DNA of 64,000 nt. Origin: Diphasiastrum complanatum (taxonomy: Eukaryota > Streptophyta > Lycopodiopsida > Lycopodiales > Lycopodiaceae). Position 1 is the first letter of the stretch, and each line of letters opens with the position of its first letter. The DNA is taken from NCBI GenBank assembly GCA_029204225.1, contig CM055093.1, positions 7,015,315 through 7,079,314 of the forward strand. Reading direction: 5' to 3'. Position numbers and translations under genes: made by a program. The notes under the pieces were generated by a model. That model saw only the letters and a list, made by a program, of their open reading frames with translations. It searched no databases and had not been told where the DNA came from. Of the stretch, positions 41,685 to 52,799 are shown one piece after another.

Positions 41685-43316
41685 ATGGAGGAGCAAATTC
41701 AAGCTACCACACCCAGAAGATCTACACGAGCAAGATCTGAGCCAAGGAGGCTCACATATAATGAAGAAGGAAGGCAAGTAGAAGGTGAAACTTCCTATCA
41801 TGCACTTTTTATATCAGATAAAGAGCCTAAGGATGTCCAAGAGGCTTTTCAATCCAAGGAGTGGGTTGATGCAATGACCCAAGAATTTGAAGCCTTGATG
41901 TCAAATAACACATGGGAGCTTGTGGAGCCACCAAACAACATGCATGTGATTGGATGTAAGTGGGTATTCAAAATCAAGTATAATCATGATGGATCTATCA
42001 ATAAGTATAAAGCAAGACTTTGTGCCAAAGGCTACTCACAGATTGCACCAGTTGCAAAGATGGTAACAATGAATACTCATCTCTCTTGCATGTTTTCACA
42101 AATGGAGTATGTTCCAGTTTGATGTTTCTAATGCATTTCTCAATGGTTACCTTGAGGAGGAGATTTATATGGAGCAGCCTCTAGGTTTTGTGAAAGAAGG
42201 TGATGAATCAAAAGTTTGTCTTTTGTTCAAAAGTCTGTATGGACTGAAACAAGCACCAAAGTCTTGGTATGCAAGGCTCAATTCCTATCTCATATCACTC
42301 GGATTCTCTGTATTATAAGTTTGTAGATACCTTTGTAATTATTCTTCTCATCTATGTAGATGATATCATTCTTTGTGGGAAAAATGAGAAGTTAGTTCAA
42401 GAGACTAAGCATGCACTTGGTATTGAGTTTAAGATGCAGGACTTAGGAGTTCTTTACTATATTCTAGGCCTTGAAATAGATTTTTGGAAAGGTCATGCAT
42501 TTATAAGCCAAAGTAGATATGCACTTTCCATGCTCAGGAAATTTCATATGGAACACTGTAAAGGCATAGATACACCTATGGAGAACACTGTAAAAGTTCC
42601 TATTAAAGATGATGAAAAATCCTTTGACGACATCACTCTTTATAGGAGTCTTATTGGCTCACTTAATTGGCTAACAGTGACTAGGCCTAATCTAAGCTTT
42701 TGTGTTCATAAGCTAAGTCAACACATGCAGGATCCAAAGTTATATCGTTGGAAGTTGGCTAAAAGAGTCTTGAGGTATATATCTTCTACCTTGGATTATG
42801 GACTATTCTATGAAGGAGAAGATCTGACTTTGATTGCTTTTTCAGACTCAGATTTTGCAGGAGACAGGTTGGATAGGAAATCCACAAGTGCTTACACTAT
42901 TTTTCTTGGAGGAAATCTGGTTTCTTGGCTATCAAAGAAGCATGCAACTATTTCGTTATCATCTTGTGAAGCTGAATACAAATCTCTTACAACTATAACA
43001 AAGGAGGTTTTATGGATCAAAAGGCTATTTTTGGAGCTAAAGTGTTATGCAGATGAAGATTTACCAAGTATCAGGAATGATAACATTTCTGCTCAGGCTC
43101 TTGCAAATAATCCAGTCTTTCATGCAAGGAGCAAGCATATTGAAGTGGCTCATCATTTTGTAGGATAAAAAGTCATTGGGAGAGAGATCCCATTGGAGCA
43201 TGTTTCATCTTCAGATTGTGTTGCAGCTCTTCTCACCAAGCCTCTACTCAAGAATGTATTTATGAAGATGAGGTCAAACCTTGGCCTAATTTCGAAGTCT
43301 ATGTTGATAGGAGCAT
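41685..43316 (+). pseudogene. Element G reverse transcriptase and RNase H
   Basis: Linker TTPRRSTRARSEPRRLTYNE then RT (NNTWELVEPPNNMHVIGCKW). A deletion removes the residues between KGYSQI and APVAKM. RT continues at 42109-42318 (FQFDVSNAFLNGYLEEEIYM) and, after another frame break, 42330-43168 (LLIYVDDIILCGKNEKLVQE, IGSLNWLTVTRPNLSFCVHK, FSDSDFAGDRLDRKSTSAYT, SLSSCEAEYKSLTTITKEVL, NDNISAQALANNPVFHARSK). A TAA at 43166 interrupts the last segment (ALLTKPLLKNVFMKMRSNLG), which ends at 43316. Compared with D and F, this copy does not have the YVDD-proximal frameshift. Confidence 0.88.
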
Positions 43317-43329
43317 AATTTTTAAGGAG

Positions 43330-44096
43330 TGTGAAGATTATTAAAATATTATCTTCCTATCTCGAGTTTGGGGTCATGTCCATGATGATTTCCACTAAAA
43401 TTCATGTTGTACATTTAAGGAGTGTGAATTGAGCACATATCCTTCTAGTGTAGCTCGGATTTGAGTTAGATAGGTTCAATTATGATGACATGCAGATGTT
43501 TAGATAGCATGCAAAGTTTTACTGTATGCATGCAAGCCACATGCAATCAGTGCATGCAACATGCATAGTAGTTTCTGTGATCTACACATGTCTAGGCAGT
43601 TTTATGAGTTGACATGAAGTACATGCAACATACATGCATGCAGTTACACATGTGGATCTCTGATAGGTGAATTAGTTCAGTTAAGTGGACTTTCCATGCA
43701 ACTCCTTTGTAGGAATTCGAGTCTCTCTCATGTAGGAAAAGCTGGGCATGTTTTGCCATTATTGTGAATATTGAGATTTTCATGTTTTGGACTCATTCTC
43801 TCTCTACTCGAGTTTTCTATGTATGATTTTCTCTCTCTATCTGAGAGCAGCCTCTTTTTCCCATACTAAACACTTAGAATTATTTCTGACATTCATTTCT
43901 CATAGTGAAGAGTTAGATTTTTTCATCAGATGTATGCTATTGTGCTCTTGCCTTAGATTTTTCAAGCATACTGTTCTTTGATCAATCTTGTGCAATCACA
44001 ACACCTCAGTAAGATCCTGTAGGGTGTGTGGTGAAGTTCACACGTGCTAAAAACTTCACAACCTAGACTTGCATTTGCAAAGATTCAACAAATGCA
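43330..44096 (+). repeat. 3' LTR of element G
   Basis: Starts TGTGAAGATTATT after TTTTTAAGGAG. It is rich in the alternating words ATGCATGC/ACATGCA (43525-43640). It ends ...TTCAACAAATGCA beside the ACCTA repeat. CACACGTGCT, an 8-of-10 version of the palindrome, is at 44039-44048. Confidence 0.85.
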
Positions 44097-44802
44097 CCTA
44101 GTTTTTGGTCAATTTAGTTTGCAAGAAACATTGTTAACGTAGGATTCAAACTACATTGCCTCGATTCCCTGATGAGAATTCCACTATAGCTATACAAATG
44201 AAGCAAAAGCTTGAATATAAATCAGTTTTTGCTTCGGGCTTAATTAGACCTGATATTGTAACTTGCAAAAAAAAGGGTCGTTCTATTTGTCCATTCCACT
44301 TTCCAAAATCTCCCATGAGAAGAACAATTATATTGATGCCTTTAGAATTTAAAGCGTTACAAGACATATCACATTCGATAACACATGGGACTAGGAATGG
44401 ATATGTCGTCTCTAGCAAGCCAATACTGATATACAATATATCTTAGAACCATATGCTGCTGCAAGTTATTGTACATCATATTTGACAAAAATCGATAATA
44501 CAATAACTACGGCTTTACATGAAATTATAAAATACAAAATCCTACCAATGACTGTTACCGAATAAGTAAACTAGGAAACACATTTTTGAATGCACAGCAA
44601 ATGTCTGCTCAATTGACGGCTTTCATTACACTATCAAATCCATTGCAACACCTCTCTAGAAAAGTTATATTCATTAATACATGCACAAAAGATAATTGCA
44701 CATTTGATTTGAAACCAAAACATGTTTTACAAAACATGGATCCTGAATCTACAGAAGTACAAAGTGCATCTATCATAGACAAATACAATAACTGACCAAC
44801 AA
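44097..44802 (+). pseudogene. Helitron Rep/helicase N-terminal fragment, part 2
   Basis: Resumes with NIVNVG.. and PRFPDENSTIAIQMKQKLEY, the 'GNVVNVP...LPR...TI.V.LKRKL.YKS' step of Helitron helicase-like proteins. It goes on with RSICPFHFPKSPMRRTIILM and DISHSITHGTRNGYVVSSKP, where the HFP and N-V-P-like blocks are normal landmarks, and then MSAQLTAFI and SRKVIFINTCTKDNCTFDLK and PESTEV..SIIDKYNN (44586-44795). Stops break it at 44445 and 44516-44570. It ends at about 44802 at a junction with copia H. HUH Rep tyrosines and the helicase walker motifs lie further downstream in such proteins and are not here. Confidence 0.75.
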
Positions 44803-45725
44803 ATGTGCAATTTGGAATATGTGCATAAGCTGCACAGCCAAAGATTCTGATGTGAGACAGGTTGGACTTTCTACCCCACCATAACTCATGTGGTGTCATG
44901 TGAGGGACACCAAACTTACCTGTCCTATTCTGGATGTAGGAGGTTGTAGCTACTGCTTCAGCCCATAGTACACTTGGAGCCTTCGAGTAGGCCATCATGC
45001 ATCTGGCAGCTTCCATCAGGGTCCTATTATTTCTTTTTGCAACACCATTGTGTTGCGGTATGTAGGCTACGGTCCTTCTGTGAATGTTTCACGATCATTG
45101 TAGAAGTCAGTGAAGCGATTCGAGATGTATTTGCCACCTTGATCTGTCCTGATCTGCTTCACTTTACTGCTTGTACATCTCTTAGCCCAATTCATATATT
45201 CTGTGAATTTATCAAGTGCTTCAAATTTATTATGAATAAAATACAGTCTGGCAAATTTACTATAATCATCAATGAAGGCTATATAATATTTTGAACCTCC
45301 TACTGAGATCACAATGAAAGGCCCACAAATGTCAGAATGTACCAACTCCAGAATCTTGGTCATTTTGTAAGAGTCTTTGATGAATGGAGTGCACAACATC
45401 TTACCCTTCAAACATGCATCACAGGTGGTTGAACTGGTTGTATTCGAGATGCTGACCCTTGTTATCACTTCATGATGGCTTGCTTGGTATGTCATTGAGT
45501 TCATGTGGCAGAGTCTCCTGTGCCACAGAGTGTCTGGCGAGTCATCATGAGTCTGATGCACCTGATCTGCAGGTAGGCATACCTTCAGATGATATAGATT
45601 TCCTTTCCTTCTGCCTTGAGCGATCAGAGTACTGGTACTGGCATCAACCACGTTGCATGCTTCGTCAGAAAACGTCACATGCATCCCTGCATCTGCTATT
45701 CTTGGTACCGAAAGCAAGTCTTGCT
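44803..45725 (-). pseudogene. Copia fragment H: pre-integrase and integrase core
   Basis: From 45717 down: SVPRIADAGMHVTFSDEACN, then LWHRRLCHMNSMTYQA (zinc histidines), CDACLKGKM, LELVHSDICGPFIVISVGGS (first aspartate) and IRTDQGGKYISNRFTDFYND (second aspartate). After a frameshift near 45066 it continues IPQHNGVAKRNNRTLMEAAR, where the catalytic glutamate of GVAER is a lysine, and ends at FGCAAYAHIPN (44803). Gag, RT and RNase H are absent. The upstream side is joined directly to LTR copy L1. Confidence 0.85.
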
Positions 45726-45730
45726 GCAGT

Positions 45731-46276
45731 GCTTACAGAACTCGTCTCGCATGCAGGCGGACTTCATCTCTGTATTTTTTTGTCTTGATTGCTTACTAGC
45801 ATTAGACTACTTTTCTATATCTGCTTTCTCAAGTATCATCCAGCTAGTATATAGTCGCTCTTTGTAACTTTAAGATTAGAGTGATTAAGCATCTACAACT
45901 AATCAGAAAATTACAAGAGTGGCAGATTAGCCACAACCTAGAGTGTATCTGCTGACGTCATGCCATCACATTAGATATCTGTACTTTTGGGTACTTGCAC
46001 GGTCTTACTGGTACTTTTTTTTTGGAGCATGAGGGCAGAAAAGGTTTTGTGACATTTTTTGTATCACGTCGTTTGGTTCATTGTCATCGTCTGACTTTCT
46101 CCTACTGGACCGCAAAAGATTCTCATTTGCAAATCTTTCATGTTCGTGTCTTCTCATCAGGTGTTCGCAAATATTTCGTGCTTCGTGTCTCTTGACTTTC
46201 GTGTTCATGAACATTTTTGTCAAGAAGAGGGCTGAAAGCTAGCAAAGCTTTGTAAATAGAAACATTTTGTTTCTTC
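45731..46276 (-). repeat. LTR copy L1 (H/I family), truncated and diverged
   Basis: Aligns with the 3' half of L2 as printed (for example CTTACAGAACTCGTCTCGC versus CTTACAAAATTGTCTCGC, and GAAAGCTAGCAAAGCTTTG near its right end) and ends with TGTTTCTTCA on the plus strand. It is the most diverged of the three copies and is fused at its left to the H pol fragment. Confidence 0.65.
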
Positions 46277-46338
46277 AGATCTGATAGCTTTGTGGCTATG
46301 TCAGACTATGACAGACTCTAATACCATTAATGGAAATG
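46277..46338 (-). other. 62-bp interval between L1 and L2 holding a primer-binding site complement
   Basis: Contains GACTCTAATACCA at 46314-46326, a two-mismatch version of the complement of TGGTATCAGAGCC. It lies about 12 bp from the start of L2, so L2 behaves as the 5' LTR of a minus-strand element. No coding interior lies between the two LTRs. Confidence 0.55.
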
Positions 46339-47314
46339 TGTAATATCAACAATCAGGCTCTATAACAAAACGAAATGAAACAAACACTAGACGAAACGAG
46401 ACGAAATGAAATGAAACAAAGAGAAACTTATATTGCTAAAGCAAATAATTACGAAGCGAAACGAAATGAAATGCGAAGCAAAACAGTCACGAATGATATC
46501 AATTCGGATGGATTTTAGATACGATTGAAGGTCACTGCCTGCTATATCATTCCTACAATCCTCCAAAATGTAGACAGACACTGCTGACCTACGTTATAGA
46601 TTAATACAGCATTCAACAAGATTGAACCAATGTGCGGAATTGATAATACAAGTGAATGAGATACACGAATAATATCAAACAATAATTCATTCAAGATCAA
46701 ACAAAATTTAGAATAATATGTGCATAATAGCTACAATATCATCTATTGATCCTTTTGATTTTGAGCACTGTGTGACAGACCCACACAGCGCATTGGCATG
46801 AGAGAAATAATGTTCTCCCACGAATAGTGTCTCACTTACTATTGGACTTCTTGGATCTACTGATCCTCTTACAAAATTGTCTCGCTCACAAGCGGACTTG
46901 TATTTTAGTATTTTTTTGTCTATTTGTATATGTTTGATGCATCTAGCAGATGTATATATTTCGCAACTTTTTCGTGTTGCTTCGAGTAACATTCTTGATC
47001 AGACAGATTAGTCATCTATAACTAATCATGGATTACAAGAGCGGTGGACTAGTCATGTCCTAAATCTCTTCTGCTGATGTCACCATATCAGATCATGGAT
47101 TTGTACTTCATAGCACTTGGTTGATCAACATGATCCTTTGGAGCACGAAGGATTTTGTGTCTGAACATTTTCATGTCGTGTCGTGTTGTTTGGCCTTCTC
47201 TTGTTTGTCGTGTTGTTCGCGAATATTTTGCATTCGTGTCATGTCATGTCTTTTTGTCAAATTGGGAGTTGAAAGCTAGCAGAGCTTTGGTAACAAAAAC
47301 ATCGTGTTTCTTCA
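46339..47314 (-). repeat. LTR copy L2 (H/I family)
   Basis: Plus strand runs from TGTAATATCAACAATC to GTGTTTCTTCA. The left third has degenerate GAAAC/GAAAT pentamers (46369-46480) and the right third TCGTG/TCATG pentamers (47150-47250). L3 is a related copy about 210 bp shorter. Confidence 0.75.
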
Positions 47315-47329
47315 CCTACAAGTGTATAT

Positions 47330-47716
47330 GAATCAAGGAAAGAAGAGGAGTGAATCCAAGCAATGGATCTTGAGTATCAAGCTCTTGTGAAGAATGAAAC
47401 ATCTTTTGGAGGATCTTCTTGTGTAGATGGTGCTATGCAAGTGGATGGATGTTATCTTGACCTAAAATCAAGTAATAGATCTAGAAAACAAAGTTTGTTC
47501 AATGACTTTGATGGTCAAGTTGAAGATCAAGAGGTTGATCTCAAAGGGCTTCAACAAGACAAAAAGGAAATTGGCAATTTGGAGCTAGTCAAGAGCATCA
47601 AAGGAGAGGTAATTGGCAAATATGTTATGGATATATTTTTGCAGTTTATTGAAGACTCAATTAAGGTCAAAGGAACTGCAAGAAAGTGTCGTTCAAGCTC
47701 ACTTTATGTCTACTAA
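47330..47716 (+). pseudogene. Chimeric ORF: copia RT start fused to unrecognised sequence
   Basis: The first part (SKQWMDLEYQALVKNET, 47352-47400) is the usual copia RT entry 'W..AM..EY.AL..N.TW'. It then passes in frame to a charged, unrecognised stretch (FDGQVEDQEVDLKGLQQDKK, ... DIFLQFIEDSIKVKGTARKC), ending in TAA at 47714. No gypsy or copia motif is visible in the second part. Confidence 0.45.
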
Positions 47717-47794
47717 TACTACTTAGAGTAGCATGCAATGTGTGTAAACCAGTACTATTGGCAATTTGGATCAAGAGATTAGGAGAGAGTTTTG

Positions 47795-49806
47795 GAATGT
47801 ATTCATAGATGATCTTCCATTTGTTTTACCTCCTAAGAGGAATGTTGAACATAAGATTGAATTAATACTCGGATCATGTCCTATCAATAGACGTCCTTAC
47901 AGAATGAGTCTTAGGAGGAAAAAGAAGTGAGATGGATGGTCGATGATTATCTGGCCAAGGTGCCGATATGACCTAGTTATTTCCCTTTTGCCTCTCCGAT
48001 CATTCTTGTAAAAAGGAAGGATGGATCATGGCATATGTGTGTTAATTATCGAGGTTTGAACGAGATAACGGTTACACATCGATATCCTATGCCACGTATA
48101 GATGATTTGCTTGATGCCTTGTCAAGTGCCATTGTGTTCAGTAAAATAGACCTAAAGAGTGGATACCATCAAGTTAGAGTTTGTGAAGAGGATGTATACA
48201 AGACTGTCTTCAGAACTCAGTTCGGTCACTATGAGTATCTTGTGATGCCATTTGGATTGACTAATGCCCCAACTATATGTATAATGATGATGAATTATGT
48301 GCTCAAACCGTATATGGGTAAGTTTGTCGTAAACTTTGTTGATGACATTCTGACTTACAGTGCAAGTGAGGTCAAGCATATGGCTCACATTAGGACTGTG
48401 TTGTCTACTTTGAGAGAGAATACTTTGTTTGCCAATAGTAAAAAACATGAATTTTTTAGAAAGAGATTGAGTATATTGGTCATGTAGTGTTTGTTGATGG
48501 AGTAAGGCCAGATTCTAAGAAGGTTGCTATGATCGCTACATGGCCTGTGCCAGCTGATTTGACAATACTCTGTTCTTTTCTTGGATTGGCAGTATTCTAT
48601 AGAAAATATGTTAAGGAATACTCCTATATTGCAGCACCTTTGACTGATTTGATGCAAAAGAATAGATTTGGTGAGTGGATTGAACTGTAGCAAGCAAGCT
48701 TTGCTTAGTTGAAGCAACACTCTAAAGATTGTAGACCCTCAAAACCCCTATGTTATAGATATGGATGCGAGTGACATTGCTGTGGGAGTTGTTCTGATGC
48801 AAGAGAGTAGGCTTGTGGCCTTTGAGAGAAAGAAGCTCAACCCTGTTCAGAAAAACTATCCAACTTATGAAAAGGAATTGTATGCCATAGTTCATGCATT
48901 AAAGGCATGGAGGCATTATCTGTATGGATCAAAATTTGAGGTATTCACTGATCATGATACCTTGAGATACTTTTGTAAGCACCCAGACCTTAGAGGCCGG
49001 CAAGCCAGATGGTCTGAGCTCATGCAGGAATTTCTAATGGAGATTCGGTACAAGAAAGGTGCCGAGAATCGTGTGGCAGATGCAGTATCTCGTGTAGTGT
49101 ATCAGATGTCATTTGTGATCATTGAAAATGACTTACTGTCTAAGATAAGAAAGGCTCAGCAAGAAGATCCTCACTATAAGAAAGTGGAACAAGAGGTGAG
49201 TCATGGCCATGCAGATCTCAAGAGGAGAACTCTTCTACCTTGGTTCGTGTTTATCTTAAGTATTTAATAGAAGATGGAATAGTGATTGGAAATGGCAAGG
49301 CTCTTATTCCAGCTTGTGAGGTGCTGCTAAAGAGGATTTTACATCTCTGTCATAAAAGCCCTAGTGCTAGTCATGTTGGTTTGGATAGGACCTATGAGTT
49401 GATACAACGTAACTTTTTGTGGTCTAGACTTAAGAAAGAAGTAAACCATTATGTGACACATTGTTTTCAGTGTCAAATTAATAAGGCTGGAAGGATTAAG
49501 GTGCTTGGATTATTATGCCCGTTACCTATACCAGAAGGGAGATGGGAGAGTATTTCCATGAACTTTATTACATGTTTACCACATATGCAGCAGCAACATA
49601 ATGCTATCCTAGTTGTGGTTGACAAACTCACAAAAATGGCTCATTTTATCCCAACTAGTAATAAGATTGATGCACCTAGTATGGCTGATTTGTTTATACA
49701 ACATGTATTTAGACTTCATGGATTACCTAGATCAATTGTGTCTGACAAAGATTCTCATTTTATTGACAATTTTTGGACTGCAATATTTGAGAAGTTAGAG
49801 ATGTAG
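47795..49806 (+). pseudogene. Ty3/gypsy pol fragment: RT, RNase H, partial integrase
   Basis: RT entry FIDDLPFVLPPKRNVEHKIE (about 47800-47860) with stops at 47927-47970. The body is at 48035-48487: GLNEITVTHRYPMPRIDDLL, FSKIDLKSGYHQVRV, FGLTNAPTICIMMMN and FVDDILTYS, the catalytic YxDD being FVDD. A break at 48487 is followed by GLAVFYRKYVKEYSYIAAPL, and RNase H at 48761-49100 (MDASDIAVGVVLMQ, YPTYEKELYAIVHALKAWRH, GAENRVADAVSR). Integrase (49240-49806) has HLCHKSPSASHVG..C..CQ zinc binding; the first core aspartate is replaced (SMNFITCLP, normally SMDFI), and the sequence stops at 49806 before the catalytic glutamate. Confidence 0.9.
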
Positions 49807-49809
49807 TTG

Positions 49810-50574
49810 TGTTAGAATATTAATCACAAAGCGAAACGAAACGTGAAATGAAAACAATCACGAATGAAATCAATTCGGATGGAGTTCGGATATGATTGCT
49901 GGTCATTGCTTGCTATATCATTCCTACAATCCTCCAGAATATAGACAAACACTGCTGACCTACGTTATAGATTAATACAACATTCAACAAGATTAAACTA
50001 GTGTGCGAAATTAATAAAACAAGTAAATGAGATACATAATATTAGCAGACAATAATTCATTCAAGATCAGACAAAATCTAGAATGATATGTGCATAGTAG
50101 CTACAACATCATCTATTGATCCTCTTGATTTAGTGCACTGTGCAACAGACCCACATGGAGCATTGGCGTGAGAGCAGCGTTCTCCCACAAATAGTGTCTC
50201 GCTTACTAGCAGATTTCTTGGATCTATTGATCCTCTTACAAAATTGTCTCGCTCACAAGCAACTCGTATTCTGTATTTTTGTCTATTTGTATATGTTTTA
50301 TGCATCTAGCAAAATGTGTATATGTCGCGAACTTTTTTGTGTCACTTCGAGTAACATTCCCGATTAGAGAGATTAAACATCTATAACTAATCATGGATTA
50401 CAAGAGTGGTGCATTAGGCATGTCCTAACGCTCTTCTGTTGATGTCACCATATCAGATCAGGGATTTGTACTTCATAGTACTTGCTTGATCTTCCTGGTT
50501 CTGTTTTGGAGCACAAAGGATTTCGTGTCAAGAGCATTTTCGTTTCGTGTCTTGTCATGATGCTTGTTTCTTCA
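49810..50574 (-). repeat. LTR copy L3 (H/I family)
   Basis: Plus strand runs from TGTTAGAATATTAATC to TTGTTTCTTCA, in the same orientation as L2. L2 and L3 flank the gypsy fragment, but the pol is on the opposite strand to the orientation given by the primer-binding site at L2, so they need not be the LTR pair of that pol. Confidence 0.7.
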
Positions 50575-50756
50575 AAATCTTTTGATTCGGAAAATGTATT
50601 AAGTTTTTAGTTTGGAGACCTCAATTTGCATTAAGGATAACTTATACCTTTATACTAGAAATGTTGATTTTAAGAGCTCTAAATGGCTTGGAACTGTCAT
50701 AAATTTAGAACTAAAGTTTTGTCATTTCAAAACTTGCATCATGCAGTCAGATCACG

Positions 50757-51790
50757 TTGTTTGAAGATCAGTTGACAAACCTACAATGGGATGGTAAAGA
50801 CCTCACTTCCTTTATTAGGAAGATGAAGGATCTATTCCTTTCACTACACAATTCTGGAGCAAAAAATGCAGTATCAACAGAGAAGCAGCTCACTTATCTG
50901 TTGAGAGCCTTACCAAGATCCTTCCAGACAACCAGAATGCTGCTAGCAAAGGATCCTACAATGACACTCGAAAAGGCTGTTGTAGAGATTTGATAAGAAG
51001 TCAAAGCTCAAGAGCACCTTGATCACAAAGATGCTTCTAACCAAGCCCTCTACATCAACAAGGAGAAATCAAAGAATCAATTCAAGCCTAAGAGGGAGTT
51101 AGATTGAAAGTAGGATCGAGATTAGTAAGCAGAAGAAGCCAACAAAAGCAAGTGGAAGAACAAAACAAGGTCAAAACAGCAAAGTGGAGACAAGAAGACA
51201 TGCGTGAGATGCAAATACAAAGGACATACTGTCAATTTGTGTTGGCTCAATCTGAAAATTGAGTGTATTTATTATCACAAGAAGGGCCATGCAGCCATGG
51301 ACTGCCGCCAGAACCCAAGAAACAAACATGCTCAAAGCAGACAAGAGAACAACAATAGTTTGTCCTATGTTGAGGAGCCAGAGAGCTAAAAGATTGGCGA
51401 AGAAAGATTGACACACAAATTCAACCGCCTACATCTGTGTAGACATGTGTGCAGTGTCAACACTTGACACATAGGAGGTAATCCTTGATTCAAGAGCTAC
51501 TTTGCACTTCGTTACATCAAGACGAATCATGTCTAATTTTCAAGTGCAGATTCATCAAGATTTATTGTTCCTGGAGATGGATCAAAGCATAAATGAATGG
51601 TATTGGTTCACTATGGCTCAACACAAATGGCAGAGACAGATGACTCGAAGATGTTTTGTTCATGCCTACAGTGTAGCAGGACTTGTGGCAAGAATAACTG
51701 ATGCAGGGATGCGTGTAATGTTCTCATTCCATTCCACTTGCTTTGCCAGATGCAATTGTACCAGCATATCCTCTATTAATATCTCTTGAA
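50757..51790 (+). pseudogene. Copia fragment I: Gag, zinc knuckles, protease-side piece
   Basis: UBN2-like Gag at 50757-50993 (FEDQLTNLQWDGKDLTSFIR, LTYLLRALPRSFQTTRMLLA, MTLEKAVVEI). After a stop, two knuckles at about 51200-51310: CVRCKYKGHTVNLC is complete, while the second (CIYYHKKGHAAMDC) has Tyr for its second Cys. Further on, ARITDAGMRVMFS (about 51690-51725) matches the start of copia fragment H (RIADAGMHVTFS), so I and H belong to one family. The protease D-S-G reads D-S-R (about 51489-51500; VILDSRATLHFV) and would be inactive. The rest is absent. Confidence 0.75.
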
Positions 51791-52256
51791 GAAAGTATTC
51801 CATCTGACTTCACTAATTGAGAAAAAAATTGACAACGAGCACTTGGGAGTAGCCCTTTGACAACAAGGCATGCAAGTAGTCCATTGTAGCTTTCCCTTGG
51901 GAGTAGCAATGACAACAAGGCAAAAATTAGGCATGGTAGTTCATGGAATGGAGCAGCAATGGTGAGTATTTGTGTGGCAGCGAGACAAACAGAGATGATA
52001 TAAGATCAGCCAAGCAAATCTAGATGACAAAGAAACAGGGAGAAAGAAACTGTTGAGTTAAAAGAGAGATATCAGTCCTGTTAAATTCTGGCCAAAAATA
52101 TACAGTATTAGTTAGTGCTAAATGAATTTCCTAACTTTTGCTTGCTAATCTGATGTGGCTGAGAATAACTGCCCCCCATTAAGTTAGCACTAACTTTAAG
52201 TGCTAACTATAGGTGGGACAAGCTCTTATTGCATTATCAGACGACGTTTTGTAGCC
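51791..52256. other. No recognisable gene
   Basis: Sequence left of element J. A phrase of about 16 bases, TGACAACAAGGCA, recurs at 51857 and 51910. If J lies in a dioxygenase intron (see 58894), this should be intron or upstream sequence, but I found no dioxygenase exon here. Confidence 0.4.
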
Positions 52257-52261
52257 TGAGT

Positions 52262-52683
52262 TGATATTTTAATAGAAGCATACAGGGAGATGAAAGTCAG
52301 ACACAAACTATTAATAAACTGCTCACAGAAATCAGAAATAGTTGAATGGAAAAATGATAATGATTATTGAATGCTCTGAAATAAAAAACATAATGAGGAA
52401 ATCTAAGTACAGACTATAAATCTTTCTCCTGCACTTGCAGTAGTGAGTACACAATTAAACACTATAGCAGGTTATCTATCTCTACCTGGCTGAATGCTAA
52501 AACGTTTGTAGCAGCTTTATGGTTTCCTACTGACACCTATCATGAGTAAATTAATGCTAAACAATAGGAAGTTACTACCAACTGGTAGTTGTGTCAAATG
52601 ATTGCACAAATCTCTCAGCTACTTTCTGAAATCAAGGGAGAGTGGTTGATAACTACTGCCATGTGGGTGGCTATTTCTTAACA
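52262..52683 (-). repeat. 3' LTR of element J
   Basis: Minus strand starts TGTTAAGAAATAGCC after the tract GATGGAGGAGTG. It matches the 5' LTR with substitutions and a small insertion near its start (AACTACTGCCATGTGGGTGG versus AATTGG). It lacks the CACACGTGTG palindrome. Confidence 0.88.
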
Positions 52684-52799
52684 CTCCTCCATCAACCCAA
52701 AAACTTGGTTCAGGGTGGTTCAATTCCCATTGAACTTCTATGCTTACAAAATTTTTCTCTTGCTAAAGCTTTTGGGAAATTGTCTGCAAGATTTTCAGC

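Larger units (their letters stand above)
39466..44096 (+). mobile_element. Ty1/copia element G, inserted in the Helitron
   Basis: A truncated 5' LTR (39466-39672), all coding domains in order, polypurine tract and complete 3' LTR (43330-44096). ACCTA occurs on both sides (39461-39465 and 44096-44100), consistent with a 5-bp duplication that overlaps the LTR end by one base. The Helitron reading stops and resumes at these points, which confirms the insertion. A deletion joins the LTR directly to a position 20 bp before the gag ATG, removing the rest of the LTR, primer-binding site and leader. Confidence 0.88.

Noticed and set aside
44097-44802. The 44146-44600 ORFs as a host helicase gene
   Set aside because: Pattern and split by element G show a decayed Helitron, with stops at 44445 and later.
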